From Pseudomonas kuykendallii (GTDB taxonomy: Bacteria > Pseudomonadota > Gammaproteobacteria > Pseudomonadales > Pseudomonadaceae), in contig NZ_FNNU01000004.1 of NCBI RefSeq assembly GCF_900106975.1, positions 248,001-312,000 on the forward strand: 64,000 nucleotides of DNA, given 5' to 3'. Position numbers and translations under genes: made by a program. Below the pieces are notes generated by a model that ran no database searches, was not told the origin of the DNA, and saw nothing but the letters and a program-made list of their open reading frames with translations. The number at the start of each line of letters is the position of its first letter. Positions within the stretch are counted from its first letter, which is position 1. Below are positions 8,801-17,000 of this stretch, one piece after another.

Positions 8801-9359
8801 AGCCGAGGATGCCGTAGTCGAGGATTTCCTGGACGTTGGCCGGATTGAGCACCGGAATCGACGCCGCGATGAAGGCGTGCTCGCTCTGGTGGGCGATGGT
8901 CGAGGATTTGCAGCCGTGGTCGTCGCCGGCCAGCAGCAGCACCCCGCCGTGGGGCGAGACGCCGGCGGAATTGCCGTGCTTGAACACGTCGCCGCAGCGA
9001 TCCACGCCAGGCCCCTTGCCGTACCACAGGGAAAACACGCCGTCGTAGCGCGCGCCGGGGAACAGGTTGGTCTGCTGGCTGCCCCACACTGCGGTGGCGC
9101 CCAGTTCCTCGTTGATGCCGGGCTGGAAGTGGATGGCATTCTGCTGGAGAAACTCGCGCGCCTCCCACAGGCTCTTGTCGAGCCCACCCAGCGGCGAGCC
9201 GCGGTAGCCGGAAATGAAGCAGGCGGTGTTGAGGCCGTGGGCCAGATCGCGCTGGCGTTGCAGCATCGGCAGTCGGGTCAGGGCTTGCGTGCCGGTCAGG
9301 TACAGGTGACCTGTGGCGAGGCGGTACTTGTCGTCCAGACGGATTTCGGCCAGGGACAT
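5892..9359 (-). CDS. Indolepyruvate ferredoxin oxidoreductase family protein (fused alpha/gamma chains)
   Basis: A 1,155-residue cytoplasmic thiamine-pyrophosphate and iron-sulfur enzyme that oxidatively decarboxylates 2-oxoacids, probably aryl- or branched-chain pyruvates from amino acid transamination. Order of domains: N-terminal POR-type pyrimidine-binding domain (FISGYRGSPLGGLD; ADDHG-like AGDDHGCKSS), TPP-binding domain (FCSGCPHN, GGIGCHY, then NLGDGTYFH and NDAVAMTGG), a ferredoxin-like cysteine cluster (CEGCGDCSVKSNC and a later DFSCVEGFCP), and the gamma-chain domain (LPGVGGSGVTTVG). The start at 9359 (MSLAEIRLDD) has AGAGGAA upstream; an open frame continues another 435 bp but lacks family similarity. 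An Lrp-type regulator is transcribed divergently, the usual arrangement for amino acid catabolic genes. A tRNA gene lies 85 bp downstream. Confidence 0.92.
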   Translation of the reverse strand: MSLAEIRLDDKYRLATGHLYLTGTQALTRLPMLQRQRDLAHGLNTACFISGYRGSPLGGLDKSLWEAREFLQQNAIHFQPGINEELGATAVWGSQQTNLFPGARYDGVFSLWYGKGPGVDRCGDVFKHGNSAGVSPHGGVLLLAGDDHGCKSSTIAHQSEHAFIAASIPVLNPANVQEILDYGILGWELSRYSGCWVALKTIAENVDSSAVVDVDPLRIQVALPEDFALPEDGVHIRWPDPPLAQEKRLNTFKIYAARAFARANRLNKVMLDSPSPRLGIITTGKSYLDVRQALEDLGLDEALCAQVGLRVLKVGMSWPLEPVSVHEFAEGLDEILVVEEKRSIIEDQLTGQLYNWPVGKRPRVVGEFDEQGASLLPNLAELTPAMIARVIARRLAPIYSSAAIEERLAFLDAKEKALAAPRHHTQRTPHFCSGCPHNSSTKVPEGSRAQGGIGCHYMTQWMDRSTDTFTQMGGEGATWIGQAPFTETAHVFQNLGDGTYFHSGHLAVRAAVAAGVNITYKILYNDAVAMTGGQPIDGELRVDQLSQQIFAEGVKRIALVSDEPDKYPSRAGFAPIVSFHHRRELDAVQRELRAFKGVSVIIYDQTCATEKRRRRKRGKLVDPAKRAFINPAVCEGCGDCSVKSNCLSVLPLETELGRKRQIDQSACNKDFSCVEGFCPSFVTVHGGSLRKPAAMGAKALFEALPEPRQPALTRPWNILLPGVGGSGVTTVGALLGMAAHLEGKGCTVLDQAGLAQKFGPVISHIRIAARQSDIHAVRIAAGETDLLLGCDLVVAASEESLAKLNENIAHAVINSHESPTAEFTRNPDAQVPGAAMREALAEAVGGERIHFIDATRLASRLLGDSIASNLFMLGYAYQKGLVPVSAEAIEQAITLNAVAVEANRQAFLWGRRAAHDLAAVERLVQPEEMTAPRCEGLDEVIAHRMALLRDYQNAAYAERYRALVERVQGVDRGPQQALTAAVARYYFKLLAYKDEYEVARLYSDETFRRQLEAQFEGDYRLQFHLAPSWLSRPDPRTGEPRKREFGPWMLGAFRVLAMFKFLRGSVLDPFGHSAERRLERELIADYEADVDHLLGVLNEANYRTAVAIAELPEQIRGYGHVKQRALEAARQEKRRLLARLQAGEVQVLHLYEPAA

Positions 9360-9525
9360 GGCGGTATTCCTCTTGTTCTTATTAGTAGGCACCGGCGGCC
9401 GGGACCGCTGCGGATCTCTGCCTAGAATATGACCGAGCGGTACCGGAGTTTTCTTCCTAAGTGGAGGGAGAAATGCCGATACTGCGCATGATCCTTGCGC
9501 CCATAACAAGAATAGGGAAACGAAC

Positions 9526-9993
9526 ATGCAGGTTTCGCTGAGCGGCATCGACCGCAAGATTCTTCGCCTGCTGCAGCACGACGCCGACCTCTCCGCCGCG
9601 GAGATCGCCGAACGGGTCGAGCTGTCGCAATCGCCGTGCTGGCGGCGCATCCATCGCATGCAGGAAGAAGGACTGATCGAACGCAAGGTCGCCCTGCTCA
9701 ACCCGAAGCTGCTGGGCCTGAGCATGACGGTCTTCGTCAACATCAAGCTCTCGGCCCACGGGCGCAACAACCTCGCCGAGTTCGAGCAGGCCATCGTCGG
9801 CTACCCCGAAGTGCTGGAATGCCACACCATGGCCGGGAGTTCGGACTACCTGCTCAAGGTGGTGGCGCGCGACATCGATGCGTACGAACGCTTCCTGCGC
9901 GATCAGCTGCTGCGCCTGCCACACGTGCAGGAGGCGCATTCGAACATCGCCATGAGCGAAGTCAAACGCACCACCGAGTTGCCGCTGGATTGA
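9526..9993 (+). CDS. Lrp/AsnC family transcriptional regulator
   Basis: A 155-residue regulator with an N-terminal winged helix-turn-helix (LSGIDRKILRLLQHDADLSA then AEIAERVELSQSPCWRRI) and a C-terminal RAM/AsnC ligand domain (VFVNIKLS, VLECHTMAGSSDYLLKV with the characteristic G-x-x-D-Y motif). The start at 9526 follows AGGG. It is divergent from the oxidoreductase gene across a 166-bp intergenic region, so it most likely responds to an amino acid and controls that gene. Target and effector are inference. It converges on phnN with only 4 bp between stop codons. Confidence 0.93.
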   Translation: MQVSLSGIDRKILRLLQHDADLSAAEIAERVELSQSPCWRRIHRMQEEGLIERKVALLNPKLLGLSMTVFVNIKLSAHGRNNLAEFEQAIVGYPEVLECHTMAGSSDYLLKVVARDIDAYERFLRDQLLRLPHVQEAHSNIAMSEVKRTTELPLD

Positions 9994-9997
9994 GTCC

Positions 9998-10561
9998 TCA
10001 GCTGCGCGGCGGGGGCGCTTCGCCGAGCAAACCCAACAGCGCTTCCAGGGTCTGGGCCAGGGCGCCCGAATTGTCGAGGTGCAGCACGCCCTGCTCTTCG
10101 CTGCCGGACTGCAGCGCCAGGCTGCGGGCCAGGCGCTGCTCGATTTCTACGGAGTTCTCGCGTCCGCGCGCCACCAGGCGCTGGCGGAGGACCTCGGGCC
10201 GGACGCTGAGCAGGATCGCCAGCATCGCCGGGTAGCGCCGCCGGGCGTCAGGCAGATAACCGCGCGAGCCGTTGACCAGGACGTCCTGACCACCCGCCAG
10301 CCATTCGTCGATCTCACGCGGAATGCCATAGGCCAGGCTGTTGGCGCGCCAGCACATCGCGAACGCACCCTGCGCTTCGAGTTGGGCAAAGCGTTCCGGG
10401 GTGACCGCATGCGCGTCCTCGCCGACCGCTTCGGCCGAGCGAGTGATGACCCGCCGCGCAATTCGCCCGCCACGTTCCTGCCACGGCTGGCGGATGGCAT
10501 CGAGCAGGCTGTCTTTCCCTGAACCGGACGGACCCATCAGATAAATCAGCCTGCCTGCCAT
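9998..10561 (-). CDS. phnN: Ribose 1,5-bisphosphate phosphokinase PhnN
   Basis: PhnN phosphorylates ribose 1,5-bisphosphate to PRPP, the last step that returns phosphonate-derived ribose to nucleotide metabolism. The 187-residue protein has the guanylate-kinase-like fold: P-loop GPSGSGKDSL (residues 10-19), RRVITRSA, and a lid with LVNGSRGYLP. No other phn gene (phnC-M, phnP) occurs in the window. In PAO1, as I recall, phnN sits in a phn cluster that ends close to amrZ, and here amrZ is indeed the next gene. The rest of the cluster therefore appears absent or moved, leaving phnN alone. It may serve PRPP salvage without C-P lyase. Confidence 0.9.
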   Translation of the reverse strand: MAGRLIYLMGPSGSGKDSLLDAIRQPWQERGGRIARRVITRSAEAVGEDAHAVTPERFAQLEAQGAFAMCWRANSLAYGIPREIDEWLAGGQDVLVNGSRGYLPDARRRYPAMLAILLSVRPEVLRQRLVARGRENSVEIEQRLARSLALQSGSEEQGVLHLDNSGALAQTLEALLGLLGEAPPPRS

Positions 10562-10690
10562 CGAATCCCCTACAGTTGCTCGATCAAGCCAATGAATATA
10601 ACCCGCGCACCTTCATCGCAGCCGAATGAGCGGATCGATAGCGGCAGCAGGGTTGTCTAACAAAGCGCACGTGCAATTTGCATGGTGTGC

Positions 10691-10704
10691 TGGCAAAAAG
10701 CCTG
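10691..10704 (+). promoter_or_regulatory. Candidate AmrZ binding site
   Basis: TGGCAAAAAGCCTG resembles the TGGCAAAACGCC-type operator I remember for AmrZ autoregulation in P. aeruginosa. It lies 189 bp before the amrZ start and about 100 bp before the candidate promoter, which would suit upstream autorepression. The match is from memory and needs testing. Confidence 0.45.
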
Positions 10705-10790
10705 TACTTTATAAATAAATGACGCATAATTGGCGTCAACGAAACGTTATGCATGGCTTCGTCGGTATGCAGTACACTGATGCGATGGTT

Positions 10791-10817
10791 GAACGACTCG
10801 CAATTACGGAGGTCCAA
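10791..10817 (+). promoter_or_regulatory. Candidate AlgU (sigma-22) promoter of amrZ
   Basis: GAACGA (10791-10796), 16 bases, then TCCAA (10813-10817) resembles the AlgU/RpoE consensus GAACTT-N16/17-TCAAA. AlgU control of amrZ is established in P. aeruginosa, and the spacing to the amrZ start (62 bp) is suitable. The match is partial. Confidence 0.5.
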
Positions 10818-10879
10818 CCGGTGGATACTCCTGCCCATTGTGCCAGTACTGCCTTCTTGAACTAACCGGTCTCTAATGT

Positions 10880-11206
10880 ATGCGCCCTATGAAACAGGCT
10901 ATTTATTCCAGTCGTACAGCTGACAAATTTGTCGTCCGACTTCCGGACGGAATGCGTGAGCGCATCGCCGACGTAGCACGAAACCATCATCGCAGTATGA
11001 ATTCCGAGATCATCGCCCGTCTCGAGCAGAGCCTGATCCAGGAAGGCGCGCTGAGCGATGATCTGACCATGCGCCTGGACAGCCCCGAGCTTTCCCTGCA
11101 CGAACGTGAACTGCTGCAACGCTTCCGCCAGTTGTCCGGACGCCAGCAGACCGCACTGGTCGCCCTGATTGCCCACGACGCGGAAATGGCCAACGAAGAC
11201 GCCTGA
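10880..11206 (+). CDS. amrZ: Ribbon-helix-helix regulator AmrZ (alginate and motility regulator Z)
   Basis: AmrZ is a global DNA-binding protein that switches between motility and biofilm or alginate states and controls c-di-GMP genes. The 108-residue sequence is very close to the P. aeruginosa protein: an N-terminal tail, the ribbon strand KFVVRLP (DNA-contacting residues equivalent to K16, V18 and R20 here), two helices ending [15 protein letters not shown], and a C-terminal tetramerisation helix ([24 protein letters not shown]). The tail is two residues shorter than I remember for PAO1. A terminator follows at 11226. Upstream elements suggest AlgU activation and autoregulation. Its location in a window with flagellar genes is chance; they are 9 kb away. 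Confidence 0.96.
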   Translation: MRPMKQAIYSSRTADKFVVRLPDGMRERIADVARNHHRSMNSEIIARLEQSLIQEGALSDDLTMRLDSPELSLHERELLQRFRQLSGRQQTALVALIAHDAEMANEDA

Positions 11207-11225
11207 TTCGCTCGTGCGATGCAAA

Positions 11226-11254
11226 GAAAAGCCGGCTTAAAAGCCGGCTTTTCC
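11226..11254. terminator. Bidirectional terminator between amrZ and bphP
   Basis: AAAAGCCGGC-TTAAAA-GCCGGCTTTT forms a perfect 10-bp stem flanked by A and T runs, so it can end transcription in both directions. It separates the convergent genes amrZ and bphP. Confidence 0.92.
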
Positions 11255-11279
11255 GTTTCAGACGTCCCACGGCGCCGTT

Positions 11280-13427
11280 TCAGCCAGGCAACCGCACCCG
11301 AAAGGCGATCACGCCATCCTGATACTGCACGTCGATGCTGCCCTGGTGAGCCTGGACGATGGCCTGGCTGATATACAGTCCGATGCCCAGTCCGCCCTTG
11401 TTGTGCAACGAGCCCGAAGCGTTCTTGAACGGGCTGAACAGCTGCGACAGGTCATCCAGCGCGATCGGCTCGGCTTCGTTGCGCACAGTCAGCTCCAGCT
11501 CCTGCTCTTCGCGCCTCAGCGTCAGTTGCACCAGACGGCCCTGCCTGCCGTGGTGGCGCGCGTTGCTGAGCAGGTTTGAGACCACCTGTGCGTAGCGGTC
11601 CGGGTCGATCACAGCGCGCAGATCGGCCTCGATGACGCTGTCCAGCTCCATTCCCGGAAACGCCATGAGCATCTCCCTGACCGAGTCGGCGACCAGCGCC
11701 GAGAGATCCACCTCCTGCATGCGCATCGCCAACCCGAGGCCGGCCTGCAGGCGGCTCATCTCCAGGATCTGGCTGATCAATCGCTCCATGCGCCCGCTGG
11801 AATAGGTGATGTGCTTGCGCAGCTCGGCGCTGCGGGTGTCGCTGGACGACATCATGGAAGCGGCCATGGAAATCGACTGCAGCGGATTGCGCAGGTCATG
11901 GCCGAGCACGGCGATCAGGCGCTGGCGCATGTGGTCGATTTCCGCTGCGCGGTTCAGGCAGATCTCGACCAGTTCGCCGCGCAGCTTCTCGGCGATCGCG
12001 AGCTCGGCCGCCGACCAGCCAACGGCACGGTCGCGCACCACTTCTTCCCAGGCCTCGAAGGACCCGCGCGGGGTCAGGCGCGAACCGGAAGGTCCGACAC
12101 GCTCGATCTTCTCCGGCTTGCCGGCCCAGGTGATGGTCTGCGACTGCGGCTGGCGCAGCCAGACCAGCCAGCCGGATTCCTGGCGGTGAAAGCGCAGCGC
12201 CAGCACGCCGCAGAAGATGGCGCCGCGCGAGTCGGTGAAGGGCTCGTCGAAACGCGAGGTCTGGTAAAGATCGAGTTCGGGATCGGCTTCCAGCGAGGCA
12301 ACGATGCGCACGGCGAAATCGGCCAGCTCAGGATTGTCGCCCGCCTCCACGCGTCCGCCGAGCATCACCACCACGTCGGAACAGTCGAACAACTGGCGGA
12401 TATGAGCCGTCCCCTTGGTCAGCGCGGCGATCAGGTCGTCTGAATCGCGCGCCTGCTTGGCCAGCTGCAACTGCAGATAGGCGGCCTTGCGCACGCGTTC
12501 GGCGGCGATCTGCATCTCCAGGCGCGCCACCACGGCGCTGCACACCTGCGAGAGCACCTGGAACGCCAGCCGCGTCGGATACGGCAGGACCTTGGGCGCC
12601 ATGTGGTGGCAGGCGAACATCCCCCACAGCTGGTCGCCGACCACGATGGAAATGCTCATCGAGGCGAACACGCCCATGTTGCTCAGGTATTCGCAGTGAA
12701 TCGGCGACACGCTGCGCAGGTGGCTGTAGCTCAGGTCGAACGGGGTCCCGTCCGGGCAGGTCGACGGCGTCAACCTGACCGGCGCGTAGGCGATGTCGGC
12801 GATCATCCGCGTCGGGTTCTCGATGAACAGCCGGCGCGCCTGGGCGGGTATGTCCGACGCCGGGTAATGCTGCCCGACATAGCTGACCAGGTCCTTGCGC
12901 CGCGCCTCGGCCACCACTTCGCCGGAAAGGTCCGGCTTGAAGCGGTACGCCATTACCCGGTCGTAGCCGGAGAACTCGCGGATGCTCGCGACCAGGCTCT
13001 CCAGCATGACCTGGATGTCCTGCTGGTGCTGCAGCTGGCTGACCAGCCGGTAGATGTTGTGGGTGCCCAGCGACAGGCTGGTCAGGGCGGCCTCGCGGCG
13101 CTCGAACTCCAGGTAGAGGATGCCCTTGTGGGCATGCGCGATGACATCGAAAAGCGCGTCGCCGAAGCTTGCCTCCAGCACGTCCATCCACGGCTCGTCG
13201 CTGCGCAGGCCGCATTCGAGCATCTCCCGTACCGCGCGCGGCAGGCCGACCTGCCACAGCGGCTGGTCGGGAAGCACCTTCAGGCCAAGCATCGCCTGGG
13301 TGTTCTCGCTGGCGCTGAGCACCAGCCCCTGGCGGTCGAAGGCGATCAGCGCGCCGTGCGGCTGGATCGCCGCGGGAATGTGGATCGGCTCGTCTTCGCA
13401 GGTGGCCAGCGTCACCGGTTGGCTCAT
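11280..13427 (-). CDS. bphP: Bacteriophytochrome histidine kinase BphP
   Basis: A 715-residue red/far-red photoreceptor kinase that carries biliverdin. The chromophore-binding cysteine is C10 in TCEDEPIHIP. PAS, GAF and PHY domains follow (residues about 10-110, 130-300, 310-490). GAF residues seen are PASDIP (189-194) and PIHCEYLSNMGV, and the PHY tongue keeps PRGSF (453-457). The kinase part has the H-box GHDLRNPLQS with phosphoacceptor H510, an N-box NLLSNARHHG and a G-box GLGIGLYI. Its start overlaps the bphO stop by 4 bases (ATGA), so the two are translationally coupled. No cognate response regulator is adjacent. In PAO1 the bphOP pair is, as I recall, near PA4116-4117, so its location beside amrZ is different here. 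Confidence 0.95.
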   Translation of the reverse strand: MSQPVTLATCEDEPIHIPAAIQPHGALIAFDRQGLVLSASENTQAMLGLKVLPDQPLWQVGLPRAVREMLECGLRSDEPWMDVLEASFGDALFDVIAHAHKGILYLEFERREAALTSLSLGTHNIYRLVSQLQHQQDIQVMLESLVASIREFSGYDRVMAYRFKPDLSGEVVAEARRKDLVSYVGQHYPASDIPAQARRLFIENPTRMIADIAYAPVRLTPSTCPDGTPFDLSYSHLRSVSPIHCEYLSNMGVFASMSISIVVGDQLWGMFACHHMAPKVLPYPTRLAFQVLSQVCSAVVARLEMQIAAERVRKAAYLQLQLAKQARDSDDLIAALTKGTAHIRQLFDCSDVVVMLGGRVEAGDNPELADFAVRIVASLEADPELDLYQTSRFDEPFTDSRGAIFCGVLALRFHRQESGWLVWLRQPQSQTITWAGKPEKIERVGPSGSRLTPRGSFEAWEEVVRDRAVGWSAAELAIAEKLRGELVEICLNRAAEIDHMRQRLIAVLGHDLRNPLQSISMAASMMSSSDTRSAELRKHITYSSGRMERLISQILEMSRLQAGLGLAMRMQEVDLSALVADSVREMLMAFPGMELDSVIEADLRAVIDPDRYAQVVSNLLSNARHHGRQGRLVQLTLRREEQELELTVRNEAEPIALDDLSQLFSPFKNASGSLHNKGGLGIGLYISQAIVQAHQGSIDVQYQDGVIAFRVRLPG

Positions 13428-14029
13428 GCGGATTCCCCCCGCACGACCCAGCGGCTGAACGACTCGAAGGCCTCACGGGCGGCGGCGGACGCGGCCTCGA
13501 TCTGCGCCGCTTCGCTCAGTTGCTCCTCGAGGCGGCGAATGAAGGATTTCCACAACGGCCCGGTGGCGGCTCCGTAGCCGAGCAGCCAGTGCAGCGGCAG
13601 CGGCGCCAGACGCGGTTGCAGGCGACGGAAGAGGAAGCTCGAGCCGAGCGTCGAACCCTCGAGCACATAGGCGATGCCGAAACGACGGGCGTCGTCGCTG
13701 GCCTGCGGCACATACGGACAGACCGGAATGGCATCGACCTGCGCGCGGCTCCAGCCGCCCTCGAGCAGGTCCGCTTCGATCCAGGCGAGCTTGCCGGCGC
13801 GCTGCCCGGCATCCGCCAGCGCTGGCCACGGCGACGCCCACAGCGTCGCTTCCAGCGGCTTCAGCCAACCGGAGACGCGGGAGATGTAGTTCAGGTAGTC
13901 GGCGTGAGCGAAATCGTCACGCTGCAGCGGAAGGTTCTGGTCCAGCGCGCTGTGCTCGGCCTGTGTGGCCAGTCGCAAGGCGGTCAGCGCGGAAGGAATG
14001 CGCAGGTCGGATTCGGTTGTTTCGGGCAT
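13424..14029 (-). CDS. bphO: Heme oxygenase BphO
   Basis: BphO opens heme to biliverdin, the chromophore for BphP. The 201-residue protein is a bacterial HO-1-like heme oxygenase: the proximal histidine is H26 in TQAEHSALD, and the distal helix carries the GSSFLFRRL segment. It is directly upstream of bphP with a 4-base overlap and 65 bp downstream of the lhr stop codon on the same strand, so read-through from lhr is possible. The start at 14029 has GAGGG just before it. Confidence 0.94.
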   Translation of the reverse strand: MPETTESDLRIPSALTALRLATQAEHSALDQNLPLQRDDFAHADYLNYISRVSGWLKPLEATLWASPWPALADAGQRAGKLAWIEADLLEGGWSRAQVDAIPVCPYVPQASDDARRFGIAYVLEGSTLGSSFLFRRLQPRLAPLPLHWLLGYGAATGPLWKSFIRRLEEQLSEAAQIEAASAAAREAFESFSRWVVRGESA

Positions 14030-14094
14030 ATCCCTCGAGTGCCAGGCAAAGCAGTGCAGCAGGAGCCGGGAAAGTGAACGCCCGGAGTGTTCGA

Positions 14095-17000
14095 TCAGCC
14101 GTGGATCAGACAGCGGCGAAGCTGCTGCGCATTCCCTGCGTCGAGTTCAACCCAGAATACAGGTTTTCCGGCAAGCAGTGCGCCGGCGGGGGCGCCATCC
14201 TGATACAAGACGCGATTGCCGGCAACAGCCGGTATTTTGGCACCCGGTAACAGGCTACCCAGCAGATTCAACGGATCGCTGGCGGATACGCTGATCAGGC
14301 TGCCATCACGCGGGCGCTTGCGTACCTCGCGCAGCAGCCCCACCGCTTCCGGCAGGGCGAACTGCTCGCCGGCCAGCCCCGCGACGAAGCGCCCGCCGCG
14401 GATGTCGCCGCGCGCCTCCAGCCGATGATAGACCCTCAGCAACTCGCGCCACGGCGGCAACCAGTCCGCTTCGCGGTCGAGCAAGCGCCAGAACACCACG
14501 CCATAGCGGCGCAGGAGCGTCATGGCGATGTGTTCCAGCGCCTGGGGATCGGTCTGCGGGCGGCGCTTCGCGGTGCTTTGCGCAACGTCCGCTCCCGGCG
14601 GGCGGCGCACCAATGACCAGCGCCCAGCATCCGCCATGCCGCCGATCAGCGACCCACCGCGCCCGCGCCGGCCGGCGCGCGGCTGACGCTTCGCCGCCGG
14701 CATCAGCAGCGCACGCAGCCCGGCGAAGCTGTCGGCATTCACCAGGCCGACCGCGACCAGCTCGCCGAGGGCATTTTCCAGCTCGGTGCGCAGCAGGCGC
14801 ACGTCGTCCATCAGTTCGTCGAAGAACAGCGCGCCGTGCCTCGCCAGCGCATCGCGAACCAGTACGGCGCGGGAGGACAACTCGGGCTCCGGGGCGTCCA
14901 TCGCCAGCGCGTTCCACTCGGCCAGGTGACGGCGCGGCAGCAGCACGACGGGCGTGCCGCGAACCGGCCCGCCACTGGCGCGCAGGCGGCCGGCAAGACG
15001 GGTCCAGACGATGCGCCCGGAGCGACAGAGGTCGTCGAGCCAGTTGATGCCGTAGTCGCGCACACGTGCCGGCAACAGCTCGCCTTCCCAGGCAGCGGCG
15101 GCGGCCTGGAAGCCTTCCAGCTGGCTGATCACTCCGCCCAGAGCCTCGGCGCCACGCGTGCGGGTGTCCGCCGAAACATGCTGCCAGTCGAACAGGAAGC
15201 GCATGAAATCGCTGAGTTCGACCGGCTCGATCTCCCGGCGCAGCCGTTTCACCGTGTAGCGATGGATGCGCGCCAGCAGGTGCCGCTCGCACCACTCTTC
15301 GTCCGGCGCACCCGGCGTGAAGCGTCCGCGCAGCACGTAGCCTTCGGCCTCCAGGCGGGTCAGCGCCAGCGCCACGGCGGAGGCCGGCTGCGCCAGGCCG
15401 CGGGCGATGCGGTCCAGCGGCAAGGGACCGAAACCGGTCAGGCGCGCGCGCACCACCTCGAGCAGCGCGTCCTCTTCGCTGCAGTCCTCCTCGAAGCCGG
15501 GCAGCACCTGCAGCGGCGGCTCGGGTAACGCGGAGGGATACAGGATGCGGAACAGCGCCAGCCGTTCCACCGGCAACCACAACCCGTCGCCGCGCGTCAC
15601 CGGTATCCGCGCGGCGCGGCCGGCGCGGGCAAGTTCGGCGAGCAGCACCGGCCAGCGTTCGTCGCGCTGCGCTTCGGCGTCGCCGATGCAGGCCAGGCCC
15701 ATCAGCGCTTCGTGCATTTCGTCGGCGTTGCGCGCCTGCGGCCAGGCCTCCTCGCTCACCGCCTGAATGGCGCCGATATCCAGCGCGCCGAGGTCATCGC
15801 TGGATTCGGGGTCCGTCCAGCGTCTATTGAGCACGGCCTGGGTACGGCGTTCCTCCAGCGGCGCGTCGTCGAGAAAGGCATACGGCCGCGCGCCGAGGGT
15901 CTCCATCGCCAGTGGCGACGGCGCCGGCAGATCGCGGGCGAGCAACCGCACCTCTCCGCTCTCCATGCGCCGCAGCAACGCCAACCAGGCGTCCGCGTCC
16001 ATCGCGTCGTGCAGACAGTCGTCGAGGGTCTGCTCGACCAGCGGGTGCTCCGGCACCTCGCGCTCGCCGACGATGTTCTCCAGGCAAGCGACCTGATCGG
16101 GGAACACCGTCGCCAGCAGGTCCTCGCTCCTCATCCGCTGCAACTGCGGTGCGACCTTGCGCCCCCCGGCCATGCGCGGCAGCGCCAGCGCGGTGGTGGC
16201 GTTCCAGCGCCAGCGCACGCCGAACAGCGGAGCGTCGAGCAGCGCCTGGATCAAGACGTGCTCGGCGGAATTGGAATGCAGATAGCGCCACACCTCGTCC
16301 AGCGGAAAGCTGTGACTGGTGGACAGCGAGAGCACGATGGCGTCTTCGGTGGCCGCCGCCTGCAGCTCGAAGTTGAAGGTGCGACAGAAGCGCTTGCGCA
16401 GCGCCAGACCCCAGGCGCGGTTGAGGCGGCTGCCGTAAGGCGAATGGATGACCAGCTGAGTGCCGCCGGATTCGTCGAAGAAGCGCTCCATCACCAGCGT
16501 GCGCTGGCTCGGCAGCGTACCCAGCGCGGAGCGCGCGCGGGCCAGGTACTCGACGATCTGCCGCGCCGCCGGCTCCGGCAGGCCGAGTTCGTCGATCAGC
16601 CAGTCGAGGGCCAGCGTCAGGCGCGAGGGCTCCTGATCGTCACCAGGCAGGCTGCGTGAGGCTTCGGCAAGGGCCAGGCGACGGTCGATTTCCTCGCGCA
16701 GGCGCGCCACGCCGGCCGACAGTTCGTCGCTGCGCCCCGGCGCCTCGCCGAGCCAGAACGGGATGTTCGGCGGCTGACCCTGGGCATCCTCGACACGCAC
16801 CCTTCCCGGCTCGATGCGGATGATCCGGTAGGAGGCGTTGCCCAGCTGGAAGATGTCCCCGGCGAGGCTTTCCACCGCGAAATCCTCGTTCACCGTGCCG
16901 ATGTTCAGCCCGGCCGGTTCCAGCAGCACGCCATAGTCGGCGTTGTCCGGAATGGTCCCGCCGGACGTCACCGCGGTGAGCTTGCCGCCGCGCCGCCCGC

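Larger units (their letters stand above)
10562..10879. other. 318-bp intergenic region upstream of amrZ
   Basis: This gap lies between divergent phnN and amrZ and has a much lower GC content than its surroundings (for example ACTTTATAAATAAATGACG near 10707). It contains the AmrZ-like site and the AlgU-like promoter annotated separately. An 84-codon minus-strand frame across 10584-10838 has no recognisable features and overlaps these elements, so I do not call it a gene. Confidence 0.7.

Noticed and set aside
10584-10838. 84-codon open frame on the minus strand between phnN and amrZ
   Set aside because: It lacks family similarity and overlaps the AlgU-like promoter and AmrZ-like site, in an AT-rich control region. 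I treat it as non-coding.
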